From Tenebrio molitor (Eukaryota > Arthropoda > Insecta > Coleoptera > Tenebrionidae), in assembly GCF_963966145.1 (NCBI RefSeq), contig NC_091046.1, forward strand, positions 6,510,001 to 6,574,000: a DNA stretch of 64,000 nt, written 5' to 3'. Position numbers and translations under genes: made by a program. This document shows positions 11,659 to 22,738 of this stretch, one piece after another; position 1 is the first letter of the stretch; every line of letters begins with the position of its first letter. The notes under the pieces were generated by a model. That model worked only from the letters and a program-made list of their open reading frames with translations. It did not search any database and was not told the DNA's origin.

Positions 11659-14600
11659 AATATGTAAAGTAGTCGACGTTTTCAGTTTTCATTTACCGAT
11701 TTTTCACTGGTTTATCGCGCCGCCTTGGCGCAGATATTTCCAAGGTCACAGCCCATGAGAGAATCCAATTAATAAATGTTTTACTCGACTTGCTTAATCG
11801 TACCACGCGTAGCAGATATCTTGATTTGTCGCAAATAATCTGACTATTGTTAAATACAGCCAGCGGAATTGGCGTAGATCCCTGATAGAATCTCTTTGCA
11901 TAGCTACAAATTACACACCTGAGATGTGTTGTAAGGCAACTTGCTGCTTCTGTAACTTGTCCTTTGCGTTTGCACATCTGAATGTACGTTTTGCTCATTA
12001 ATTTGCGTAATTGTTGCAACGTCGCCACAATATTTTGATAACTTGAGGAAGTTTTGAGTAATTACAACAAATATTTAGCGCGAGAATATTCCCGGAATAT
12101 CTAATTTCATTAAAGTTGGAAACACAAATGTAAATTCTAGATTAATGCATTAGCACGGAGACGTTCAACAATTCCAGTCTAACGAGTATTTTTAAAACCG
12201 CGGCAAATTTATTCGTTGTTGTTTTTCGTTCCGTCATTTACCGACTTTAAATTAAAAATACTTTATGCATAAATCAAACTTATACTCACTTTTTGCCAAA
12301 AGATAAAATAAAAAGCGATTAGCTCACGGGAGGCAAACAAAACTTTTAATTTCGTGAAATATTGCGTTTACTTTGCACATTTTTAATTTCACAACTTTTG
12401 TTTATTTGTAGTTCAGTTTTCATTTTATAATAAATAACAACCCCCGAGCTGTAATTTCGACTGTATCGATATTAAATAATATTTCAAAAGTGCGATACTT
12501 TATCGTCGCCCAACCAATACACTTATCTAAATGTACGAGTGTTTCTCGTGCCACTTTGTCGGATAACATAATGGTGGAGGCGCCGGGTCATATTGCGATT
12601 AAATTGTCGCCAGTCATAGAGAAAATTCGCTCCTCCTCTTGGAATCCCCACTAAATCGATTACAAATATTGTAATTTACTACAACTAGTGTTACATAAGT
12701 TCTTGAATTTTATTGTAAGATCCCGCCAATTAAATTGTGATTATTTCAGTACGCTGAGCTGAAACTGGCGCCACTTTCTTCGTCGTGCAACAAAAAGCAA
12801 ATTAATTTTTTCGCTTTTTGATTAAAGTTTGAATGGATCCACAATTTGCATAAATTTAAATATAATTTTTATAGAATTAAAAGTTTGATGAAGTTATACC
12901 TGTCAGATAATTTGTGTGGAACCTACTCTTCAAATAAAGTTTTGCTGGGCATACAAAAAGACCTGACAAAAAATAAACCTTCAAACACAATTATTTGTTC
13001 GTCGCCGGCCACCCATCCAAACACTAACCACGCCCAACGTTGCTTAACTTCGCTGATCAAATGAAATAGTGCTTTCCCAGTAGTGGGGCCGGCGTGTTAT
13101 TTGTTTAATAAAATTAATATAATTATATATGTTATGTGATAACATTTTATAAGTTCTTTATTGATAAAGAATACAAAACTTCTTGTTTTGCCCTGGTAAG
13201 GAGTTACGCACAGGATTAGTCCTAATTTCTTCTTACTTCTGTTGTCTTATAAATTCCTTGAGTTGCATTTAAAGTAGAGAACAAAGTTGCTGCAAAATAA
13301 CTCTTCCAATTTTACCCTTTTATCTGCTGCAAGTTTTATAGTTGCAAAAAATAAAGCTATTACATTTCAAATAAAATTTCAATCTGGGTTGCCTCGTTTG
13401 TTTCCGCGCTAGATTGGATAACTGATAAATGTACTCCTCCACCCTTAACGGTCAAAGGCCAGGTAGAAGGACACGATTCCTGGCTGTCAAATAAACCACA
13501 AACTGTAATGATTCCGTCTTGTGTCTTATTGACCGCACCTTTCCTGTGTAAATTAATTAACTTAGTTACACTCGATCCTGAAACAGTAACATGAGTCGAC
13601 AAAAAAAAATCAGGATGATAAATGCCGTCCAGGACCATTTATCAAAATCGATAAATGTAACGGGTTAATGCATGTCCATTAATTACCAGCAGCAGTGCAT
13701 AAAAGAGTACTTCTGGCAGCGCAACAGTTGTCCGTTTTGTGCATTACGCAGTAATGAACTGTTAATAATCGAAATGTGTGAATTTGGGAAGGAAAAATAG
13801 AGGGAACAGGTATTCGACGGCGGACAAGAAGACGTTTCAATTAGCAGAAAGGTAACTCCCTTTCGGTGTAGCAATTCGTTCCAGATGCTGGAGTAAGATG
13901 TGTCTGTGCTCCTCCGCATGTCCTGCAGCGCCTGAAGCGAATAGTTCGAGATCTTTTATAATGGCTTTAAAGAGAGTAAACAACAAAGGAATCCCGTAAT
14001 GCAGTCTAGACCACAAAGGAGCTTAGCAGCCATGAAAAATTGAAACTGTGCGTTCTTCCACGCCACGAAATTGAAAACACTCCTCACATTATCGCCGGGG
14101 AAGTGCAGGTTGGATTTAATAAAATCTCCCATTTCGGAATGTAATTTTATTCCAGTTGCACCGGCGACTTTGTGTAAGTGAGAAAGTAAAAAAGAAAATT
14201 TTTGACGATCATTGCAACACGAGCCGTAGGCGAGTGGTGAAATCGTCCGAGTGAATAATAGCCATTATACGCTAGTTGAAGATTATGACTATACCAAGAA
14301 AAAACAATCTTTGAAAATTGAATTAAACTTGATTTTTAATAATATTTGACAATAGATTTTGATTATGTACAGATTTCCGATTTCCCCGCCACAAGTGTTA
14401 AATAAATTGACATTTGGCGCGAGACAAGGTGGACGAAAGCTCGTCGAGAAGGATTAATACCTCGTAGAGAGTTGGGTCAGGGGATGGTCAACCCCCGTGA
14501 CATATCGGAGGCCGTCGCATTCAACTTTAAGAAAGTGGTTAAATCTCACGCGACATTTGAGTCGTTTTCTACAAGATTTGGTCAGAATGTGTCGCACTTA

Positions 14601-15627
14601 GCCTTTATTTATTTCCAGGAGAGAACCGCCCAAATCACTTATCCTTTTTCTAATCCATTTACCGCCGAGTCGGAGAAGGACGGAGCCACCTGCAGGACTA
14701 CATTTACATGAGTCGTTAGATGAGAAGTCGCCGGTCGGGAATTACAGCTTTTAAAACTTTATTCTGTCGAACGAGCATTTTTCTGCTATATGCGCTGCTT
14801 ATGGAATGCCGCCAAATTACATCTGAAAGCTCTCGAATATAAAGTGTTTCAATTAGAATTCGTTTTTATTAGAGTCGCGTTTCTATTAAAAGGGATCCAT
14901 TCGTTTAACACTCTCGGTGAAGAGATTGCCAGGATTAATTTTCACGTCATAACCGGAGCCACCGGAGCGTGTCAATATCCGGGTGCGGATTTTTCAAAAC
15001 TTCTCCACCATATGAATTCGACGATCTCATTGTTACTGTTCATTTCTTTTGGGATTCGCGAGGCCTAACAACGGCTGAAAAATTTATGAAAATTTTCCCA
15101 TGCAAAGAAAAGAATTTTACAATTTACGCGGGATTTAAATATTGAAGAAAATAGCGAGGCCCAGATGCAAAAGGTCAAACAGCTTGATTTGAATACTTTT
15201 GAATAATACATCTGCAACCCTTTTGTGTAAGCCAGCACAATTTTATTCAAATATGTGTATAACGAGGTTAAGAAAATTGTTTAGTTACGCAATATTTGCT
15301 TCAATTCAAATTTGGATTTGAGTAAATTTTAATTAAATCATTGCGAACCGCAACTATGAGCTGATAAATGAAAAAACAGACACAGCGGTTTTAAAAAGAG
15401 TCAGTTAAATCGTTCAGGCAATGACGTTTTAATTGTTTCAGAACTCTGCTAGTTATAATCTGCGCCGTATAGAAAATAATTGTGGAGGTTTATCAAAAAA
15501 GGGTTGCGCGATGTGCATACGAAACAATGGAGGTTTTAATGTTTTGTTCTCTTGGAAATAATTTACGTTTTAGTTAAACATAAATGTGTACCGTTGTGTT
15601 ATGCAGTTACCGTTAGCAAATTTGTGT
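11659..15627. other. Long non-coding stretch
   Basis: I see no gene or clear repeat. A 111-residue minus-strand frame at 11693-12028 has no recognisable domain. 'CACGAGCCGTAGGCGAGTGG' near 14218 resembles words in the family E repeats. Base composition is more balanced at about 14400-15100. Confidence 0.4.
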
Positions 15628-15641
15628 ATCTCCATAGAAAC
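15628..15641 (+). promoter_or_regulatory. X-box-like site (RFX-type consensus), weak
   Basis: ATCTCCATAGAAAC fits the RYYNYYATRRNRAC consensus bound by RFX/DAF-19 factors upstream of ciliary genes. It lies 36 bp before the ATG at 15678. One or two chance matches to a consensus this loose are expected in a window of this length, so it is weak evidence. Confidence 0.2.
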
Positions 15642-15677
15642 GGTTGAAGTGACACTTTTTTTGTGAGCGGAGTAGAA

Positions 15678-15731
15678 ATGCTTCAAGTCCTAGGAGGAGA
15701 AGTGTCCACAGGCGACTCGACGGAGTCAAAT
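15678..15731 (+). other. Possible short coding exon ending at a GTAAGG donor
   Basis: An ATG-started frame of 18 codons (MLQVLGGEVSTGDSTESN) runs directly into a good splice-donor sequence, GTAAGG, at 15732. The next acceptor (TTGTATTTAG, ending 15807) begins the exon-like block at 15808. Joined in phase, the frame stops after about 20 more residues. I do not recognise the protein, and it may be chance. Confidence 0.2.
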
Positions 15732-15807
15732 GTAAGGTCATTTGAAGCATTTGTCACGATTTATTTATCAATCACACGAAATATTTAATAATTTTTGTTG
15801 TATTTAG

Positions 15808-15898
15808 CGAATCACTGAAGCATGTCTGATGCTATTGAAGACGAAAAAGTGTATGATTTCTGCAGAATGATCCTGATAAAAAATATCTGGCTGCAAAG
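15808..15898 (+). pseudogene. Exon-like fragment resembling the middle of a Crypton-like recombinase
   Basis: The block is bounded by a pyrimidine-rich AG acceptor and a GTAAAA donor. No single frame is open throughout, but consecutive frames read SDAIEDEKVYDF and then LQNDPDKKYLAAK. The F-L-x-x-x-P-D-K-K-Y-L-x-x-K pattern resembles the segment of insect Crypton-type recombinases just before the 'V-x-L-I-x-x-I-S-G-A' block, and the 23.3 kb copy also has its intron acceptor right before that V. The shared intron position supports the link. Two frame shifts make this a relic if the reading is right. Confidence 0.35.
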
Positions 15899-18551
15899 GT
15901 AAAATTTCTTAGAATTTATTAAAATACTTCTTTCATACCTGAATAAATGAAAACACGAGCCGTAACAAGAGTCTCAACAGGATTTAGTAACCAACTAGTC
16001 AATAGAGAGTCTAAAGACGAACGTCCCAGCTTACCTTGCTACTTAGGTATGAATATTTAATTAAAATATGAAGTGAAATTACCTAAGACAGTGCTTAAAC
16101 CGGATTAACTCTTAACTACAAGAGAAAACACCTGTTAATAAAGTTTCTCTTCTCGAATGTACGATGGAAATTTTTAATAACACAAATGGAGACAAACTGG
16201 TGTACTATTTCCAGGAAAACAACATCTTTAAACATTTTTATCCTAACACACCCAGTTTTCACAGCAGTAAAAATATTTGTGTGCGCTTCCGCCCCACCGT
16301 TCCAAAATTTACGAACTTAGAAATTGTGCAACAAAAGCTCCTCGCTTACAAGCCCCAAATTGCTAAATGCTTACTTTATCGCAGCCCTAACGTCAACTTA
16401 CACTCGAAACGTTGTCAACTGACTCGACAGAAATTCGTATTTATAAGTCCAACGCTGTTGCGTCTTCTCCATAAAGATAATTGCGCAACGTCCGTCTAAA
16501 TCTCGATTCTTTACGTAACATCCACGCAAACAAATCGAGTTGGCGGTTGCATAACTTTCAGCGACCCCGCTGACCACAGGCTTTTCAAGAAATTGATGCT
16601 TAAGTCTTCCAATTTAGGTCGCAGGTAAGTTACGAGACGTTTTTAAATTGGGCGGTTGAAAAATCTTTATCCACTGTGGGGGGATTGTAACACCGGTAAA
16701 CTTTCAAACAAGATAGGGCCAGAAAAACTCGCCAGAAAACAAGTTAGTTCGCGGGAAAACAACTTCCGCTTTAATTGAATAGCAATAGGGAATTATTTAC
16801 CTGAATCTGGTTTTACGTAAGCGCACGTTGGCAAACACATCAGTTTTGAGCTGTTTGTGTTTAATAAGTTCACAGGTACGAGGTCTGCACTACCGAAGTT
16901 AATCCATCCGGGATTTTTTATCTGTGCAACTCCGAGCAAAAATTTTCTTCCGATTTTCCGGGGAGATAACCGGAGAACAGCATCAGCCGAGTCAATATTA
17001 TTGAACTTCAAAGTTTGTAGGTTAATTAATTTTCAACAATATGTTTTATGCATCACCGACTTAATTATTCCGGGGGAAATAGAATCCAACCAATCGATTA
17101 CACGTTAGAATACATTTTACATGAATTGAGCAGCTTGTTTCAAGTCCGATGAGAACGGCGCTATCAATATTTTATTTTAAGAATGTTATTGTTTCCCTAA
17201 CTGCTGAATTTCAGCACGTCCATTTGGGTTTACTCTATTTATTCAGAATCCCAGTCTAAAATACACACGATGGTATCGTTTAAGCGCTAGAACTAGAACT
17301 CCCACCTAGGAAGTTGAAATTTATTTTTCAGAAAACTTTTCTGCGCTATTATGCATTTAAATGAGAGACAATTACGGAAGAGATTTCTCTATTAACTAGG
17401 TATACAGCTGGATACGACAAAAACACTATTGTGTAGCTTTGTCTACAGGTTTTATCTTTGCTGAAAGCTCCGGCAAATAGCGACTACTCAAAATGCAAAG
17501 TACGTACAAATTAATTAAAACAATTATTAGAAGAGACTCAAACTTACTAAAGTTTAGTGTTGCGGTTACGAGTGTATTGTTTTTGCTTTGGAATTAATTT
17601 TCGTAAGAGAAATTGAATAACAAGATGTTTTGCGTAATATAGTATGTGTAAGGTAGTAACAGTTCTGAAAGAAATTTTTTTACAACTCTGTTGAATTTAA
17701 TTGAAAACGTTGTGAGAAGTACATTTTGTTGTGGCAGCTCAACGTTTCAATGCAAGCAAAATTACTGCAGGATTTGTCCTTGCAATCCGGAAGCATAAAG
17801 ATGCAGATAAGTAAGATTCCACGTTTAAAGGAGTCGTAATAAGGAATCGAAGTCGCCTATTCGCCATAATTGCCAATTCTGTTTTCTCTTCAGTTCTGAT
17901 AACAAGATAAATTCATTCTTGAAGCGAGCTCTGGGAGAACATGCAAAATACAATTTTTCTTTGGTAATTTCCGGAATAATAAATCCATTCGAATTTCTGA
18001 ACGAGAAATTACATTATTTTGAACAAGGGGATAATCGAAGTTTTGTACCGAAAGTTTGCATTTATTTAACTGAATAAAAAGTTACCGGAATAAATGCGCT
18101 CGGATGATTTTAGTAATGATGGAGAATTTAAATAAAAAATATAAAAACCAGGAATGGTTTGGTGAATGGTTGACAGTAGTGAGAATAATTAATAATTATT
18201 ATATTCGTTAGTGCAACAGAATATTTTCTATTTAATTACATATTTCTAAAAGAGTAAATTGTTCTGGTGGCTATTGGTGATTAAATTATTTTTTCGGTAC
18301 ATAATAGCAGAAACTAAGATCGATTTATATTTTTTTAAATCAAGTAAATGTGGAAGAAAACATACAAAACATAAATGAAAGAAAAAGAAAAGGCCGAAGA
18401 AAATTTCTAATATGGACAAATACAGAATATACAAATAAAGTTTTTACTGGATCCTTCAGGAAGTTATACTAATGATGGGCATATTCGGTGACTGTTGTAT
18501 ATAAAATGATGAATTGTTATAATTCTTTTCATAAAGTCGAATTATGCGTAA
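15899..18551. other. Non-coding stretch
   Basis: No supported feature. A 111-residue plus frame at 16164-16499 and overlapping frames on both strands at 16793-17108 show no domain or splice context. Confidence 0.45.
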
Positions 18552-18682
18552 ATAAAAACCAGTGAGCGAAAGATTGTGAGCGAAATACGATGAGCGAAAA
18601 TTAAGTGAACGAAAGAGAAACTTTCAGTCACTGGTAATTATGGACACAGACTCACTTTCGAGGGAGGTATCGAACAAAAGTA
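18552..18682 (+). repeat. Dispersed repeat A, copy 3
   Basis: The copy has four iterations of a (G/A)TGA(G/A)CGAAA unit after 'aataaaaacca', then 'TCACTGGTAATTATGG', 'AGACTCACTTTCGAGGGAGG' and 'TATCGAACAAAA'. It matches copies 1 and 2 over about 130 bp. Its flanks differ from those of copy 2, so it moved independently. Confidence 0.65.
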
Positions 18683-21141
18683 AAGTTGAAAATAAGAAAT
18701 ATTTACTTTTAAAGATAAAATGTTTAAGAATTTATAATGAAATGAAGACAAATTGACATACCTACATAGATAATATTTTTGAAGTTTTTATTTTATATCA
18801 ATTTTTCATTAACGACGATAACAAAAATTATTCTTGATACATTAATTACAGAAATAACAAAAATATTTAGAGGTTAAGACTATTTAATATTTTTATTTTT
18901 TGGGATGAAATTTCCTTCGATAATTGTTTTGATTTTTAAATTTTTCTACATTTGTTTTTTAACCCTATCTAGAGCACTCCCGAACTATTTAAGGGTTGGA
19001 ATCACTCTCTAAACGTCGAAGCTTTTTTCTGATTTCCTTTGTAATTTGAAAACTAAAATCATCCTTTTTAGTGCTTACAGCATCTTATTTATTTTCACTT
19101 ATAATATCCCAAGTGCATTGATTATTTCCGGAAATTTTTGCGAATGCATTTCCGGTAAGAAAATGGCAACGACATGGATATTATACTTTTTAAATTATAA
19201 AATTCTGACAAAAAAAATCAAGTTGTACAACAGAATTATCCTTGACAACGGAAACAAATTTGAGATCTTTAATAAACGATTTTGATTGGCTGAAAAAATT
19301 TTCAGTTATCAATTTCATGTTGGGTTAACTAGGTGCAAAAAATTTCCAGGAAATCTCTATATTGTTATAGAAACGACACCGAATTCTGTCTTTCTATTGG
19401 CTATTTTTAAGTTTCGTGCGATTGTTACATATTATTATCCCAAGTGCAAAATTTTTTATCGGAAATTTTTTTGCTAATGAACGAAAACATCCATAAATGA
19501 GGTCAGAAATTGTATCGGGTTATTTTTTGTTTTCTCGTTTTGATTGGTCAATATTTGTCACGCAATTGGTTGATAAACATATGAAGGAAATAATCATACA
19601 AATAATTTTTTTGCTCTATCTTTCGTTTGCATATTCTTGTAGATTATGAGAGGACTAAAATTATGTTAACAGAATTTTTTTTCGGTATTTCTTTTAGTTT
19701 TAGAAATATAGGAGAAAAGCTAAAAGGGTGACCTTGACCTCTATCTTTTTAAACAATATTTTATGAGAATTTGTACTTTCCTTGTCAGTATAAGAATTTT
19801 TGTCGTCACACGTTACAAATCTCCAAACAAAAATTTTTCAAATAATCTTGGAATAGAAACAAATCATACATTAAGATAATAAGTTGTTGTACCCAGTTCT
19901 GTAATCTGTGAAAGCGGTCCGTTCTTATTTGAGCAGATATTTGCCCTTTCCGAAGAATTCATCGCAATAAATCATCCTTATCGTTTCCTTAATAAACAGT
20001 TCCGTGAGATTTTTGAATTTGCTTTAGCGTTTAGCGAGCTCGTATTTGCCCAATCTAAGCTTTATTGTTTATTATGTAAGCTCAGCTTCCTTTTATATCC
20101 ATTATCCTGACTAAATGGTTAAGTCAACAAAGTTGCTCCTGTCATTTGATTGCCGAGCCAATTGGACGCAGGTCTTCGACCCTACTGTTTATGTTGGTGT
20201 ATATGTGAAAGTCTTCGGGGGCCGGATTAGGAGACGACGTCGTTCCGTCTAGAATTGCTTATATACAGAAGCTTTTGGGACCAAGCCAACTGCACTTAGC
20301 CCACTTGAGATCCCAGTCTCTACCCACAAACATGATACATTCATTAGGACCTACCAGCCTTGCTTTAAATTTCATTTACTTAATTACCTTCGACATAATT
20401 TATATATGATTCCGGAATCTTATTTTGTTTATAAGCGCGATTCGCAACGGGCCAACGGTGTTTTATGTTTCATTTAATTTCACCGCCGTGCATAATCCGA
20501 TTTGCTCTGGAATAATGCCACAACTTTGCAACTGATAAAGAGATAAATTTAAATTGCTCTACGTACAAATCCTACAAGTCAAATTGCCCAGAAAAATCCT
20601 AAAGCGTCTTAAATTTATCTACAGAACCTTAAATTACCTAAGCAATTCAAATATCTCTACGCCAAATAGCAACGAAGAAGTTATATCAGATCATACAATT
20701 ATTGTCGCGAGTTTGCTCACGAAATAGCGTCCTAATTAAAGGCTCCCCAGGAGGAGGAAGGATTGCACGAATACGCGTCCTCGGTGACGCAAAGGTTTGA
20801 AACTTGGCGTAAAAATGAAAGATAAATAACTAGCAAAACAAATGAACTCCCACAAACTCAATACAGTTTAATTGTTTTATCCAACACTTGTTTATTATGA
20901 AGTCATAATCATGCCGATTTTGAATATATTATGAGGTCTATAAAACACTAGTGGACTTATGACGACATAATTAAACTGTTTTTATAATTAATGAGTTTAG
21001 AGAGAATTGAACAGCTTATTGAACATCAAAAAGAATAAGAACTGTTACAGAAGGAGGTGTTGGATAAAACTATGTACTCGTATTACACTCTTGCCTTAAC
21101 AGCAAATAAGTCACTTGTATAGCTATTATTTTCCACAATAT
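18683..21141. other. Very AT-rich non-coding stretch
   Basis: No supported gene. It is strongly AT-rich at 18700-19700 and of more mixed composition at 19900-20800, with no repeat that I can place. Confidence 0.45.
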
Positions 21142-22443
21142 AGATAGATAATGCTTTATTTGCTCTCCGGGCTTTCCGATTCCTGTTTACAGTTATATCT
21201 AAAAATAAAAATAACAAATCCAAAAAAAAAAACGTTTTTCTTTCTATCCCCACTCGTTTCTTTTTCCATTCTGTCCCTCCTTTCCCATATCTTTTTCAAT
21301 AGCCATCCTAACTCCCTTCCGTCTTCATTGAGTATTTCTCCCCGATCCTTTCTTTGCCTCTCTCTCATTTCGTTACATCCACATGTGCTCGATTGTCTCT
21401 CTCTCCTCATTGCACATTCTGCACCTTCTTTCCTCTCCTTCCGTCCATTATAATAATATTAATTGCCCCATCATTCTTCTTTCTTTGACACTCTCTCTCC
21501 CCAGATACTCCAGAATTTCCTCTTACTTGCTTGTCTTCGTCCCTTTCACTCAGCTCTACATTCATCCATCTTCCTTTTGCTCTTAATCTTTCCACTTTAT
21601 CACTGGCATACTAGTTTCTCTGGTAGTAATTTTCTCCCTCCCTCTTTTCCGTGTTTTTTCCTTTCTCTCCAGCATTTCGTTAGTATCCTGCACTCTTCCC
21701 TTCCATCCATTTTGTCTTCAAACTTTGCTGCTCTCTTTCCCGCTGTCACTTTCAGCTTATTCATCTTGTACTTTTCCCTCACTATGTAACCTGGTCTTTC
21801 TCTCTCCACTCCTAGCACCCCTCTTAAATATTTTTCCTGCACTTTCTCTACTTCTTCTTGTTCCTTCCATCCCCAGATCTCTGCCCCGTACATCAATATA
21901 CAGGTGTCCCTGAAATGCGCGGCAAAATTTTAACCATGAGCTACTAGGGCTTCATGTAGAACTCGGAAAAATATTTAAAAAACTCTATGTCAAAAAATTA
22001 AATTACATTTAATTTTTGAGCTACAGTTTTTTTTAATTGCTTTTAGTCTTTACACCAATGCGGTTTCCTTGTTTTAAAGCATATTTCCTAGAGGTTACTT
22101 CGCATTGGCGTACATTTTATAAAATATGATATACAAGGGTGTATTTTTAAAATGTGCCGAAATTTTACCTACGAGGTTGTGGGACAACGTAGAAGACCAA
22201 AAGCAATTAAAAAAAATTGTAGCTCAAAAATTAAATGTCATTTTATTTTTTGTGATAGAATTTTTTAAATATTTTTTCCAAGTTCTACATGAAGCCTAGT
22301 AGCTCGTGGTTAAAATTTTGCCGCACATTTCAGGGACACCTATATTCTCTATCATGCTTTCAAACATCATCATTCTCCTCCTGAAATCACCTCCCCACTT
22401 TATCTCTCCTATTCGCCAAACACATCCCACTACCATGCATATT
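21142..22443 (-). mobile_element. 5'-truncated non-LTR retrotransposon (LINE) 3' end, interrupted by a MITE
   Basis: The minus strand encodes the region after the reverse transcriptase core of a LINE. It begins near 22443 with VVGCVWRIGEIKWGGDFRR and MMMFESMIENI. It is interrupted by a 440-bp MITE and resumes at about 21900 with LMYGAEIWGWKEQEEVEKVQ, then EKYLRGVLGVERE. The 'LMYGAEIWG' block and the C-terminal CRMCNEERETIEHMW knuckle (C-x2-C...H) place it in the Jockey/R1-like LINE superclade of insects. Several frame breaks, for example inside the knuckle near 21390, show it is dead. The 3' tail ends in an ATCTATCTAT-type run near 21142. The 5' truncation near 22443 is typical of LINE insertion. 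The clade is inferred from memory of such proteins. Confidence 0.8.
21901..22340. mobile_element. 440-bp MITE with about 150-bp inverted arms, inserted in the LINE
   Basis: The left end CAGGTGTCCCTGAAATGCGC and right end 'CACATTTCAGGGACACC' begin long inverted arms, including 'AAAATTTTAACCA', 'GAGCTACTAG' and 'TTTTTGAGCTACA' and their complements. TATA lies on each side (21897-21900 and 22341-22344). Removing the element and one TATA leaves the LINE frame intact, ...MIENI-LMYGAEIWG. That is direct evidence of insertion into an existing LINE copy. There is no coding capacity, so it must have been moved in trans. Confidence 0.8.
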
Positions 22444-22738
22444 TGGCTTAAAATAAATCGAAAGAGTAAAAAACAAACGGTTAGCTTATTTTTTGTTTGA
22501 AAAAAAAATATTTATCTACTTTTTATATTAAGCGAGAATACACCAAACAAATGAAATAAACAAAATTCTTAAACAAAAAATAAAATTGAGTAACACCAAA
22601 CACGTTTTTATTGTTCATAACAATGAACCAATTATTATTTGTCAGATATTTTTGTATATTTTGATCTTGTTAGATACATAAAATAAATTGTTATCAGATT
22701 TTAGAAAACCGAAAATAATACAATACAAACAACAATAT
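22444..22738. other. AT-rich spacer
   Basis: I see nothing in this spacer between the LINE remnant and the Crypton-like element. Confidence 0.45.

Noticed and set aside
11693..12028. 111-residue minus-strand open frame
   Set aside because: No recognisable motif and no repeat or exon context. It overlaps plus-strand open sequence.
16164..16499. 111-residue plus-strand open frame
   Set aside because: The composition looks like translated non-coding DNA. No motif or splice sites.
21151..21789. Ser/Leu/Phe-rich plus-strand open frames
   Set aside because: They are the antisense of the LINE C-terminal region, whose Glu/Arg/Lys-rich coding strand gives this composition.
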